From NCBI GenBank assembly GCA_027422505.1, contig JAPQWV010000001.1:682001-746000 (forward strand): a stretch of 64,000 nt of DNA. The letters run 5' to 3'. Under the pieces are notes generated by a model. The model did no database searches, was not told where the DNA came from, and was given only the letters and a program-made list of their open reading frames with translations. This stretch comes from Craterostigma plantagineum. Lineage: Eukaryota > Streptophyta > Magnoliopsida > Lamiales > Linderniaceae. The position numbers and the translations under genes were made by a program. Every line of letters starts with the position of its first letter. The first letter of the stretch is position 1. Below, one piece after another: positions 1 through 12,006 of the stretch.

Positions 1-1568
1 CGATGGCCTACAGGTAAACCCAAAAGGCAATGGTTTAGTTAGGCAAAACCCATTACACAATAGAGAGCAAAGTTTATAGTTTCAGACAATGTTCCTCCTC
101 AACTTCGATCGTTATTATTACAGGGCCCAGTTTATGTCGGGACAGGTTGTATGTTTCGACGATTTGCTCTCTATGGATTTGAGCCGCCGAGCGCCGATAA
201 ACCGCTGGAAAAAGGCCCCGAGACTCAGGCGCTCAAGGCGACTGATTTTGATCCCGACCTTGATGTGAACTTGCTACCAAAACGTTTTGGAAATTCGACG
301 TTATTAGCAGAATCAATACCCGTCGCTGAATTTCAAGGGCGTCCAATCGCTGATCATCCAGCGGTTAAGTATGGCCGTCCACCTGGCGTTCTTAGAGCTC
401 CGCGCGAACCACTCGACGCCACCACAGTAGCAGAAGCTGTCTCAGTCATCTCTTGCTGGTAATAATTCCTGGTTTTTTTTAGCATCACACCTTCAACACA
501 AGCATAATGTGTAAGAAGAACTACAATCTAAAGTAAAGTAAAGGGTTCGAACCGTTTAGTCCTTTTTCTTACCTTCTGAAGTACAAAAAAAAAAAAAAAC
601 TCAGGTACGAGGACAAAACAGAGTGGGGTGACCGGGTGGGATGGATCTACGGCTCGGTGACCGAGGATGTGGTCACGGGCTACAGAATGCATAACCGTGG
701 CTGGCGATCAGTCTACTGCGTCACGAGCCGCGACGCCTTTCGTGGGTCGGCTCCAATCAATTTGACCGACCGTCTCCACCAAGTGCTCAGATGGGCCACT
801 GGCTCTGTCGAAATCTTCTTCTCAAGGAACAACGCATTGCTAGCGACAAGAAAGCTCAAAGTCCTCCAAAGATTGGCCTACCTCAACGTGGGAATCTACC
901 CCTTCACCTCACTGTTTCTAGTGGCCTACTGCTTCCTCCCAGCACTTTCGCTCTTCTCGGGCAACTTCATAGTACAAACACTAGACGTAACCTTCCTCGT
1001 ACTCCTCCTAACCATCTCAGTTTGCTTGATTTCGCTCGCCATCCTGGAAGTGAAGTGGTCGGGCGTGGGATTAGAAGAGTGGTGGAGAAACGAACAGTTT
1101 TGGCTCATCTCAGGGACCAGCGCCCACTTGGCGGCGGTCGTACAGGGGCTGCTGAAAGTCATCGCAGGGATTGAAATCTCCTTCACATTAACGTCGAAAT
1201 CGGCGGGCGACGACGTAGATGACATCTACGCAGATCTTTACCTTGTGAAGTGGTCTTCTTTGATGATTCCTCCCATTGTGATTGGGATGGTGAACATCAT
1301 AGCAATGGTGGTGGCTTTTTCGAGGACTATATACCAAACGATGCCTCAGTGGAGCAAGTTCATAGGCGGGGCTTTCTTCAGCTTTTGGGTACTTGCGCAT
1401 CTTTACCCTTTTGCGAAAGGGTTGATGGGGCGAAGAGGAAAGACGCCTACTATAGTGTTCGTCTGGTCTGGGCTGATCGCCATTACTCTGTCTCTGTTGT
1501 GGGTCGCTGTTAATCCCGCGAATAACGCTGAAGTCAATACTACAGGGGCTGGATTCACGTTTCCATGA
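1..1568 (+). CDS. CSLD5: Cellulose synthase-like protein D, CSLD5 type (3' part)
   Basis: This is a Golgi/cell-plate glycosyltransferase of family GT2 that makes beta-1,4-linked wall polysaccharide. The window starts inside the gene. Visible exons are 1-13, 124-458 and 605-1568, with introns 14-123 and 459-604. The reading frame runs from the conserved [13 protein letters not shown] region across the first intron. It then passes the TED motif ([11 protein letters not shown]) and the QVLRW form of the QxxRW motif, and ends in the C-terminal block of membrane helices. The loop after ALYGFEPP is short and lacks the Cys/Lys-rich insert of CSLD2/3. It contains [16 protein letters not shown], and the protein ends in GFTFP; from memory both fit the CSLD5 clade. 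No frameshift is seen. The N-terminal RING-like zinc finger and the first catalytic aspartates lie upstream of the window. Confidence 0.95.
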
Positions 1569-2041
1569 GGAAGTTGTATGTTTCCATGGCCTTGAAATTT
1601 GTTTCTTTTGCTGCGTGTAATTGTGTAGGATAGTAGTCTTCGTTCTGTTAGAGACTAGTTGTAACGTTTTCTCCATGAAATCACATCACTCATGTGTTCC
1701 ATTCGTAATGTTTTCTCCATGAATGTGTTACTATACTCGAAATTTGAACAGCGTTAAACGTTCATTTGAGCTTCATGGTTGATGGGGTGCTGGTGATTGC
1801 ATTGGAGCCTGCAAAGATTGGGCATTTGCTGCAAATCCAAACACAATTCGCAGAAGAGAAAAGGGTATCTATCGATATTTGGGCAAAGAGGCTAAGTATC
1901 AAGCAAATTCTCCAATATTATAATCGCCAATCCATACAAAGATCAACAATGCCATGATCAGATTATCAGCCAAGAATTTTATGCACCTAACAACCTCTAA
2001 TGACTAAAAATGCCAGAACAAAGAACCTCTACGACGTACCA
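1569..2041. other. Convergent 3' intergenic region
   Basis: This lies between the CSLD5 stop and the stop of the minus-strand cyclotransferase-like gene. It should contain both 3' untranslated regions. I see no further coding signal; the short open frame at 1766-1957 has no recognisable content. Confidence 0.6.
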
Positions 2042-2602
2042 CTAACAATGAGATCTCTTTTCATCGATGAAATTGTGGATATCAGCAACGGTGTTCGAAT
2101 TCTCCGGCCTATCTTGCCTAGGCACATACCCATTTCCAATCTCCATCGTGTACTCACTCGTCGTCCCACCACCACAAGAATCACCTCCGCCGCCGCACCT
2201 CCGCCACAGAGCCTCCCCAAATCCCCGGTGAGCAAAGTAGGCATCGGCAGAAACCACCCTCTTCTTCCCCTCCTCCAAAATCAGATCGACGTCCAAAGGC
2301 AATCTCTCGTAGTGCCCCGCCGCAACTCCCTCGAGCTCGTCGAGCCTGGCCAACCCACGGCCGGCCGAAACCGAATACAGCTCCCCTTTGATGGGTTGAC
2401 CCGACCCGGGCAGGCAGATCAGGTACGGAATGTTGTGGGGTCCGCACACCAAGGGGTACGGTTCCACGGTGGTGCCGGCGCCGACGTAAGAAGCGTCGCC
2501 GGCCTGGGTCAGCGATTGGAGCAGAGTGTGGTTGTAGAAGCCGCGCTTGAGGGTGCCGTAGACGAAGATTAGCTTCTCCGACGTTTCAGTAGCAGCCGCC
2601 AT
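2042..2602 (-). CDS. Gamma-glutamylcyclotransferase-like (GGACT/AIG2-like) protein
   Basis: A single-exon gene of 186 residues starts at an ATG at 2602. The N-terminus shows the family signature FVYGTLKRG (residues about 13-21), which forms the substrate-binding loop of the BtrG/GGCT fold. A LDELEG motif near residue 87 carries the expected catalytic glutamate. Size and layout match the plant proteins annotated as putative gamma-glutamylcyclotransferase (Arabidopsis At3g02910 type). These are thought to release 5-oxoproline from gamma-glutamyl amines or peptides in the cytosol; the exact substrate is not known for the plant proteins. A glycine-rich stretch (CGGGGDSCGGG) near residue 135 is a local oddity. 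The gene converges on CSLD5 and is upstream-adjacent to a nested MITE pair. Confidence 0.9.
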   Translation of the reverse strand: MAAATETSEKLIFVYGTLKRGFYNHTLLQSLTQAGDASYVGAGTTVEPYPLVCGPHNIPYLICLPGSGQPIKGELYSVSAGRGLARLDELEGVAAGHYERLPLDVDLILEEGKKRVVSADAYFAHRGFGEALWRRCGGGGDSCGGGTTSEYTMEIGNGYVPRQDRPENSNTVADIHNFIDEKRSHC

Positions 2603-2767
2603 TTTGTGAGGGAACGTTGGCTGATTTTGTGACTTATACTTTGACTCAGATATTTTGAGAGAACGTTAGCTAATTATGTGATCAACAAAAATAATCAAAT
2701 TAAAGGACATAACTCGACAGGAGAAGTTTTTGATGATTCGTAAGCAAAAAATAATAATAATAAATGG
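2603..2767. promoter_or_regulatory. Upstream region of the cyclotransferase-like gene
   Basis: This is a short AT-rich stretch between the start codon at 2602 and the MITE starting near 2768. The promoter of the minus-strand gene must lie here or inside the MITEs. No defined element can be named. Confidence 0.3.
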
Positions 2768-3259
2768 TAGTCCCTCCGTCCAACCATACCATCAACTTTA
2801 TCCCATAAGTTGTTGGGCACACAAATTGACGTGGTATTATTATAATAATATAGTACAATGAAAAGGTAAAACAGTGTATATTTTGACACGCCTTTTAAGA
2901 ATATTTAATACTCCCTTTCTTTCTTAATACACGTCGTTTAAGGATATTACACGCATATTAAGAAATAAAGTAAGATCTCCATTATACCCTTAATTAATTA
3001 TATTATCTAATTTAATTTAACAATTCTATTAAAGATAAGGGGTAAAACTGGAAATAATCAATATTGTTTATCTTGAAAACTGTAAAACATGTATTTAAGA
3101 ACAAAAATAAATTCTAAAACGACATCTATTATAAACAGAGGGAGTATTATTGTATTGATTGTTTGTGATAGTTTTTTTTGCTAAATAAGGAAATGTGATA
3201 AAATTATTGGGACGCTCGAAATGAAAAAATGTGATAAAATTAGCGGGACGGGAGGAGTA
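2768..3259. mobile_element. Stowaway-type MITE, family A, copy 1 (interrupted)
   Basis: The left end reads TAGTCCCTCCGTCC and the right end GGGACGGGAGGAGTA, a Stowaway/Tc1-mariner style TIR with TA ends. The interior matches the copies at 8027-8269, 25645-25863 and 51298-51497, including the shared blocks AAAAGGTAAAA and TTGCTAAATAAGGAAATGT. A second element (2911-3144) is inserted in its middle. Without that insert the element would be about 255 bp, close to the intact copy at 8 kb. Confidence 0.8.
2911..3144. mobile_element. Nested MITE inside family A copy 1
   Basis: The element runs from CTCCCTTTCTTTCTTAATAC to ATAAACAGAGGGAG and is flanked by TA at 2909-2910 and 3145-3146. The copy at 8027-8269 keeps the uninterrupted sequence ATATTTAATATTATTATATT, so it shows the empty site with a single TA. 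The TIR is a different CTCCCT..GGGAG family from its host, and it is AT-rich without coding capacity. Confidence 0.8.
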
Positions 3260-3363
3260 CTCTTATGGGGGTTATATTATGAGACAAGATTCATCATATA
3301 CATCGTGTCCCTCGAGGCTCGAGCATCTTTGTTCCCTCGTAATATATATTGATTTTTATTGGT

Positions 3364-3372
3364 ATGAAATAA
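3364..3372. repeat. Left 9-bp target-site duplication of the MULE
   Basis: The sequence ATGAAATAA occurs directly before the GGGGCTTC terminus and again at 7920-7928 directly after the CCCG terminus. A 9-bp duplication is characteristic of Mutator-like transposition. Confidence 0.8.
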
Positions 3373-3889
3373 GGGGCTTCTACACTTAAATACCTACATC
3401 AATAAAAATTAAACAGTTCAGTCCCTTGTCAGTGTAATTTTTAACATAGGTACCTAGTTGAATTTTATTTTACTTATAGGTACCTAACTGACGGATTTAC
3501 CCCTAGTAGAACTGGTTTTTTACATCTCTTACCTTATTTCTTAATACACGTTCGATCGCTCCTAAAAAGAGAAAAAATCTCACAGCCCCAAACCAAATCG
3601 CGCGATTGCTTGCCAGAAATCGACCCGGGTTTTCTTGGCTTCAGATTCTACGTCGTCTGTCCACTCGTTCGTCGTTGTATTCCCTTCTGAAATCGATTAG
3701 TAAGTCATTCACAGTATTACCGTAAGTGGTCGCATTTCGTCACGATTAGGGTTCTTTTGTGCGTGTTTTTGGAATGACATTGATTTGTTGGTCGATTAGG
3801 GTTTTTTTGTGCGTGTATATCGTCATGGCTGCTTGATTTGGGGTTTTTTTTGGAATGGGTCGATTTTGGTTTTTTCGAATGGGGTCAAT

Positions 3890-4560
3890 TTGTTGTCGTA
3901 CTATATCGTAACTGAATTTGGTACCCTCTGTTTGGCATATTGATACCCCTTGTATGAATAAAATGGTACTGCTTGCCAAAAGTGGTCGAATGGGGTCAAT
4001 TTTTTTGGTACTACATTATCACTGCATTAGGTACTCTCTGTTTAGGCAAATTGGTATCCCTTATGTGAGTAAAATGGTACTGCTTGTTAACATTGGTTTT
4101 ATCGACTGGGGTCAATTTGTTTTGGTATTACATTATCACTGCATTTGGTACTCTCTGTTTGAGAAATTGGTACCCCTTGTGTGAATAAAATGGTACTACT
4201 TGTTAACTGGTTTTTTTTGAATGAGGTCAATTTGTTTTGGTACTACATTATGATTGAATTTGGTACCATCTGTTTGGGAAAATTGGTACTCCTTGTGTGA
4301 ATAAAATGGCATTGCTTGTTAGCAGTGGGTTTTTTCGAAAATGGGGTCAATTTTTTTTGGTACAACATTATCACTACATTTGGTACCCTCTGTTTCGGTA
4401 AATTGGTATCCCTTGTGTGAACGAAATAGTATTGCTTGCTAACAGTGTGTTTTTCGAAAATGGGGTCAATTTTTTTTTGGTACTATATTATCACTGCATT
4501 TGGTACCCTCTGTTTGGCCAAATTGGTACCCGTTGTGTGAATAAAATGGTTCTGCATTTG
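3890..4560. repeat. GGTAC ladder array 1 (about 115-bp higher-order unit = 5 x 23 bp)
   Basis: About six copies of a roughly 115-bp unit contain GGTAC followed by successive different spacers: ACATTATCACTGCATTT, CCTCTGTTTGG.., CCTTGTGTGAATAAAAT. Steps between consecutive GGTAC are 22-23 bp, with one double step of about 47 bp across the TTTTCGAATGGGGTCAA segment. Orientation is GGTAC on the + strand. Confidence 0.85.
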
Positions 4561-4591
4561 GTATCTATGTAAGAAGACCGTGGATCCATAG

Positions 4592-4770
4592 TTTAACCGG
4601 CCCCTATTTGGCGACGTAGACTGCGGGGTGCATGCTTGTTTAACCATAGAGGTGTACGTTGTCGACACCCAAGAGAAATATGGCGAAGAAGTAAACATGG
4701 ATGTGTATCGTGTTTCTATGGCTGCTCGCATTTTACGTGACGAGCGTAGTTGTATGCTAGATCTTTTTCA
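4592..4770 (+). pseudogene. ULP1-type (C48) cysteine peptidase fragment inside the MULE
   Basis: One frame reads FGDVDCGVHACLTIE and continues to a segment with MAARILRDE, then meets a good splice donor (GTAAGT at 4771). The DCG with the following hydrophobic/acidic residues is the catalytic-cysteine motif of ULP1/SENP desumoylating peptidases; the Cys codon is at 4622-4624. An in-frame TAG lies just upstream, and no histidine/aspartate half of the catalytic triad is seen nearby, so this is a remnant. Plant MULEs are known to have captured ULP1-like genes (KAONASHI-type elements), which fits this location. The identification rests on motif recognition only. Confidence 0.6.
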
Positions 4771-4934
4771 GTAAGTTTCTTGGATATGCTGTTAGACTCT
4801 TTGGAGACTGTGTTGTTTAGTTTGGTCAACTTATTTTTGAGTTGGGGATGGGACTGTTTGGAGACATTTGGTTGTTTATGTTGGTTTTCTTTTGTACTGT
4901 GTTGTGTTGTTCTACGACTGTCCGTAATTTATGC

Positions 4935-5585
4935 AGTACCATATGTTATTGTATGACCGTATCTTATCTTTTACGTACAGAGTACCAGAATATGCAGGTT
5001 AACCGTACCTTATATATCGCACATGAAGTACCTTATCTGTTGTACCATTACCATACCTTAAATTTACATGTAGTACCATAACCTGAAATTTTACAGTATC
5101 CATAGGTATACATATACGGTACCCAGATATGCAAGCATATCGTACCGTAACGCTTACATATAGAGTACCGTAATATGCAGGTTAACCGTACCATTACGTA
5201 AATATATACCGTACCTTATATATCGCACATGAAGTACCTTATCTGTTGTACCATTGCCATACCTTAAATTTACATATCTAGTATCATAACCTGAAATTTT
5301 ATCGTATCCATACGTACTATACGGTAACCAGATATGCAAGTATACCGTACCTTATCGCTTACATATAGAGTATTGTAATATGCATGTTAACCGTACCATT
5401 ACGTAAATATATACCGTACCTTATATATCGCACGTGAAGTACCTTATCTGTTGTACACTAAGGTACCTTGTGTTTTACAGAAGGTACCTTATCATTTACC
5501 TTTATAGTACCATAACCTGCAGGTTTACAGTATCTATAATTACACATTTACAGTACCCGGATATGAAAGTATATCGTACCATTTG
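4935..5585. repeat. GTACC ladder array 2
   Basis: GTACC recurs at 23-bp steps with changing spacers, for example GTACCTTATATATCGCACAT, GTACCCAGATATGCAAGCAT and GTACCGTAATATGCAGGTTA. The whole series repeats as a block of about 230 bp roughly two and a half times. A few anchors have drifted to GTATC or ATACC but keep the spacing. Confidence 0.85.
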
Positions 5586-6299
5586 TTATACGATCGAAAA
5601 ATAAGTACATTCCTAATCGAATCACGTTGTCCTGTGTGATTTTGGCAATACCTAACAATAACGAAATGAAAAAAATATATGAAAGCCTAATGCACCGAAT
5701 TTCCAGATGTAGCACTCACCACATTATTCAAATTATGTTGTAGATGTTCTTGTTTGTATCCTTATACTATAATGAATCTTGGTATTCTAAGATTTAATTC
5801 ATGCCTGCGGGGCCTAATGCACCGAATTTGATCTGAAACGTATTTAATACTATATATTACTGTTCTACGTTGGTTCGAGATGAAAAAGTAATTCGATCGA
5901 CGTCGAAAAATACTAACCCTAGTATGACGTATCATATATACAAGGGACACCGTACCTTAAATAGCTTTGTAGGGGTACTTGTCGTTTTGTTTGAAGCGTA
6001 CCAACGCAGACACGGTTGCAGTACCCAAAATTACATATGACATGAAACATTTTATGAAAGCCACCGACATGCAGATGACCTGTCTTTTTTGATTTAATAC
6101 CTTGTATGTCAGTCTCTGTCCACTCATGACAGAGAAAACACCAGAAAACTGTCCACTCATGACAGAAAAATGTCAGAAAAGTGTGCAATTATTACAGAAA
6201 AAGTCAGAAATTGTCTATTCCTTTATCCACATCAACATCTGCTGAAATGCTTTCTTTCTGACGAAATATAGCCAACTCTTAAATTCAAAGTCTTACTTT

Positions 6300-6960
6300 A
6301 TTTTATACGGTACCAACTTCTGAAACGATACAGTACCCTATGTTGTACACTTACAGTACCTAAATGACCTACATTACAGTACCAAAGTTGCGTATATTAA
6401 CGTACCAAATTGGCATATGTTACAGTACCAAGTTCGCTTATATTAGTACCATGTTGGCATATCTTACGGTATCAATGGTATATTACAGTACCAAATATGC
6501 ATATCGTAGGGTACCAAATGTGCATATCGTAGGGTACCAAATGTGCATATCGTAGGGTACCAAATGTGCATATCGTAGGGTACCAAACTAGCATATATTA
6601 CAGTACCAAACATGCATATATTATGGTACCAAATTTACATATATTACAGTGCAAAATTTGCATATCTTACGGTATATATTACTGAACCTTGTTGTCATAT
6701 ATTACAGTACTTTGTTGGCTTATATTACGGTACCTTGTTGGCATTTATTACAGTACCTTGTTATCACATATTACAACACCAAATTGGCATATATTATAGT
6801 ACCTTGTTGGTATATATTAATGTACCTTGTCATATATTACAGAACCTTGTTGGCATATATTACGGTATCTTACTGGCCTTTATTACAGTACCTTGTTATT
6901 ATATATTACAGTACCAAATTGGCATATATTACAGTACCTTGTTGGCATCATTTAGACAAA
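6300..6960. repeat. GTACC ladder array 3 (23-bp units)
   Basis: About 28 units of GTACC plus 18 bp run through this array. The spacers change gradually from heterogeneous (6305-6480) to a dominant form with TTGTTGGCATATATTA. The long open frames here, rich in Tyr, Leu and Ile, are by-products of the repeat and are not genes. Confidence 0.85.
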
Positions 6961-6989
6961 AACAATGTCCGTATCCTATTGACACTGGA

Positions 6990-7290
6990 TGTTCTATTGA
7001 TACGGCTTCTCTACAAATACGACGATTATTATGGTATTTCCCACATATTTTGCACTTGTTGGATGTTCTATCTACCTGAGAAGGAATCCTCCGCGTCTTT
7101 CGGCGACCGGGAAGAATACGAATGTCCGGGTCACGAATAAAATTACCATCATCGGTTTGAGCATTCATCTCGTGCGTCGTCGCGTCATTGATCGTGACTA
7201 AGAATGAATCCCTTTTTATACTCACACAATGCAAATAACGTTTCGCCACTAACCAAACTTGTAGACGGCATATTTTCAAATAATATGGCA
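6990..7290 (-). pseudogene. MULE transposase C-terminal fragment (zinc knuckle)
   Basis: The minus-strand frame contains a basic proline-rich linker, PGRRKTRRIPSQVD, followed by KCKICGKYHNNRRIC. This is the arrangement seen at the C-terminus of MuDR-type transposases: a PxGRPKKxR-like stretch and then a CxxC..H..C zinc knuckle with HN(R)R(T/I)C. No DDE catalytic core or SWIM motif is found upstream, and the flanking sequence is repeat ladder. It therefore reads as a decayed remnant. It supports the classification of the surrounding 4.5-kb element. Confidence 0.6.
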
Positions 7291-7295
7291 ACATG

Positions 7296-7425
7296 TATAA
7301 ATGGTACGGCTGTATAGTTTGCTATGGTACTGCGTACGCGTACATCTTGGTACCGTATAGACATGTACAATGGTACGTAATAAACATAACAAATGGTACG
7401 TAATATACATAACGAATGGTAACGT
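7296..7425. repeat. GGTAC ladder array 4
   Basis: Six GGTAC anchors are spaced almost exactly 23 bp apart with unrelated 18-bp spacers, for example GGTACGGCTGTATAGTTTGC, GGTACTGCGTACGCGTACAT and GGTACGTAATAAACATAACA. Orientation matches array 1 and is opposite to arrays 2 and 3. Confidence 0.85.
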
Positions 7426-8026
7426 CGTAACAGTCCTATAAAAAAATCCAAAATCACGATGGATTAGCCTCAATAACTATCAAATCTTAACATCCCACCC
7501 ATATATCGAGTTCTTGGATCGCATTCAGCTCCAGATTTGGGCTAAACGTTGAACAAACGAGTGCAATCGATTAACCAAACCTAAAGCAAAATAAAAGCTT
7601 ACCTAGCAAAATTGAGACCCAATTTCGAGAACCCAACGTTCAAGAGGCTCGTCGATCGTTGTTCGGCGCCGGCACGAGCGGAAGGAGGTGGTCGGCAAGA
7701 AGAAACACGTCGACGGCGGGATGGAGCTTGATAATTGCAGAGAAAAAAAACTGAAATGAAACTGTAAATCAACAAATAAGGGTATTTTGGTAATATTACG
7801 TGATTAGGTACCTATCTGTAAGATTTTTATTCAAATGGGTACCTAGCTTAAAAAGATGTCTGACAAGGGACTGAAGTAACTTTTTTGTTTCCTATCAGGT
7901 ATTTATGTGTTGATTCCCGATGAAATAAAAACATATTCAATCAACATAATTAATTTTAAAATCATGAGAGTATCATAATTCAACATTTACAGATAATTTT
8001 CAATATATTCATATAGAAAAATACTA

Positions 8027-8269
8027 CTCCCTCCGTCCCATAAGTTTATGGACATTTGGGTATTGGCACGGGAATTAAGAAACTGAATATTTTAATAATA
8101 TAGTGTATTGGAAAGGTAAAAAAGTGTATGTTTTGGCACGTCTTTTGATGATATTTAATATTATTATATTGATTGTTTGTGATAACTTTTTGCTAAATAA
8201 GGAAATGTCCAAAACGGTTTGGGACGCCCGATATAGTAAAATGTCCAAAATGGTTTGGGACGGAGGGAG
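8027..8269. mobile_element. Stowaway-type MITE, family A, copy 2 (intact)
   Basis: TIRs CTCCCTCCGTCCCATAAG and TTTGGGACGGAGGGAG sit between TA dinucleotides (8025-8026, 8270-8271). At 243 bp it is the best-preserved member and the reference for the other copies. It lies about 210 bp upstream of the IDI start codon and may contribute to that promoter. Confidence 0.85.
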
Positions 8270-8479
8270 TAATATTAAGCCGTCATTCACCAACCGCATG
8301 CAGCACGTGAAACTAGAAAAATAACAATGGCCGAAATTACAACGTAAGCACTTCCTTTTTCCCAATATTCATTTAGGTTCATTGTTTCGCGGTTATTACG
8401 AAACTACTCCGATAATCTTTCCTCATAATTATATTAGTAAATTAAGACCTCGTAGGCGCAAATCTACTGTGTTGCTATA

Positions 8480-10592
<2,113 letters not shown>

Positions 10593-11079
10593 TTAGAAAA
10601 CCAAACCTCTTCTTACCGTATCTTTGTTTGTGTCTTGGTTGGTTTTTTGTGGTTGTAATAATACTGTGAGGATTTGCTTGTCATGTCTTGTTATTTCGAA
10701 TGGTGAGAAGTACAAGTCTTTTCAACTTATGTAAGAAGAACTTATTGTAAGGGCTTCGAACAATCAAAAATTCAAAAATTATGTCTATCATATGGTTTGA
10801 TCTGCTGAAGCAAACTCTAGAGGGAAATGTAGGAAACGTCGCCGCCAATAGCGATATTGTGCCCCTATTTGTGTGGGCTTTATTCTCTCAGTTCCTTATT
10901 GGGCCCTTGGGGGACGTTGTTGGGCCTCTTTCAGTGTGAAATACTGAAGTTCAAAAATATATATTGACATCGAAAATAATAATAAGGAAAATATCTGGAA
11001 AACCCTCACCCAAATTCGTTCATTCCGCGGTTCAGAGATCTCTCTATCCGACTCTTTCTCCCTCACGAGGAACCACGCA
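10593..11079. promoter_or_regulatory. Intergenic: IDI 3' UTR and mtACP promoter
   Basis: A plain AT-rich spacer between two genes in the same direction. The last about 70 bp before the mtACP start (from about 11000) are CT-rich, as expected for a 5' leader. No further gene is seen. Confidence 0.5.
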
Positions 11080-12006
11080 ATGGCGGCGAGAAATGCACTG
11101 CTGAAGTACCTGAGAGTGAACGTTACTCCGATTCTGCCATCGGCGGGAAGCGCTAGAATCGGAGGATTGTCGCAGCTAATCAGGCGTCACTTCTCGGAAG
11201 ATGCAAGGGGCTCATTTCTCGATAAAGGCGAGGTCACCGATCGTGTACTCAACGTCGTTAAGAATTTCCAGAAAGTCGATCCTGCTAAGGTAATGATATC
11301 GTTTCCCCAATTTTTATGATATTTTCCCTCTATATTTCTTCATTTCTTTATATAACGACTGAGTATGGTTCTGTGTCGCGCTACATCGACGTGCTCGAAA
11401 GGATGACCGTGTAGGATGGTCGGTGGTCGATTTAGGGAAAAATTAGTTGTTTGCTGATTGCTGAATACTATTTTCTGGTTGTGTTGATTTGGAAATACTA
11501 GTGCGATATCGATATGTTGAATGGCGTGAGCGTCCAGACTATACATAATCTCATTTCATGTTGCTAGATTTTTAATTGTAGCATAGCTAGCGCAACGCCT
11601 CTTTTCACGGTGAGTTTGCTTTTTCTTCTTCGTTCCACTGATAAACTGCTTCTGCTCCATGCATTCATGTGATGATTATGGATCTTGGAAATCCACAGCT
11701 GGAATTGTTTTTCGGTTCGGCATAAAGGGGAATTCCTCGAAATTGCTATATCTTTATCCAATTCTGCTCATACATGATAAATCATCACGACTTCGTTGAA
11801 CATTTGTACGTGTTTATGTGTTATAATAGGTCACAGCAAATGCACATTTCCAGAACGACCTCGGGCTAGATAGTTTGGACGCTGTTGAAATCGTAATGGC
11901 CCTCGAGGAAGAATTTGGCTTTGAAATTCCCGATAACGAAGCTGACAAAATCAACTCAATCAACCTTGCCGTCGACTTCATCGCTTCCCATCCTCAGGCC
12001 AAATAG
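11080..12006 (+). CDS. mtACP2: Mitochondrial acyl carrier protein
   Basis: The protein carries acyl chains for mitochondrial fatty acid and lipoate synthesis and is also a subunit-type partner of respiratory complex I. Two exons, 11080-11289 and 11830-12006, give 128 residues. The N-terminal about 40 residues are basic and end with a RRHFS-like processing region, as expected for mitochondrial import. The phosphopantetheine attachment site is [11 protein letters not shown], and the helix III region [16 protein letters not shown] follows. The length is that of the Arabidopsis mtACP1/2 proteins. The gene is intact. Confidence 0.95.

Larger units (their letters stand above)
3373..7919. mobile_element. 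Mutator-like element (MULE), 4.5 kb, degenerate, filled with 23-bp GTACC ladders
   Basis: Terminal inverted repeats of about 115 bp (roughly 3373-3489 and 7803-7919) share TAAATACCT, TTCAGTCCCTTGTCAG and TAGGTACCTA, and are flanked by the 9-bp duplication ATGAAATAA. Long TIRs and a 9-bp duplication point to the Mutator superfamily. Inside are four repeat arrays and two coding remnants. One is a ULP1-type peptidase fragment on + near 4592-4770, and the other is a transposase C-terminal zinc-knuckle fragment on - near 6990-7290. Neither is intact, so the element is non-autonomous now. Sequence just inside the left TIR (3590-3830) looks like a gene 5' region or intron, T-rich with repeated GATTAGGGTT, and may be captured host DNA. 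The remaining interior (5580-6300, 7430-7800) shows nothing I recognise. Confidence 0.8.

Noticed and set aside
545..556. GGGTTCGAACC-like word resembling a tRNA T-loop
   Set aside because: No acceptor stem, D-loop or anticodon arm can be drawn around it; it lies in a CSLD5 intron.
926..1676. Minus-strand frames opposite the CSLD5 last exon
   Set aside because: They are shadows of the strongly coding plus-strand exon.
3890..6960. CRISPR-like array (short repeats with unique spacers)
   Set aside because: The anchor is only 5 bp, the sequence is a plant nuclear transposon, and no cas genes are present; the likeness is superficial.
6612..7140. Two overlapping open frames of 155-163 codons on the plus strand
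   Set aside because: They are frames through the 23-bp repeat ladder (Tyr/Leu/Ile-rich periodic peptide), with no domain.
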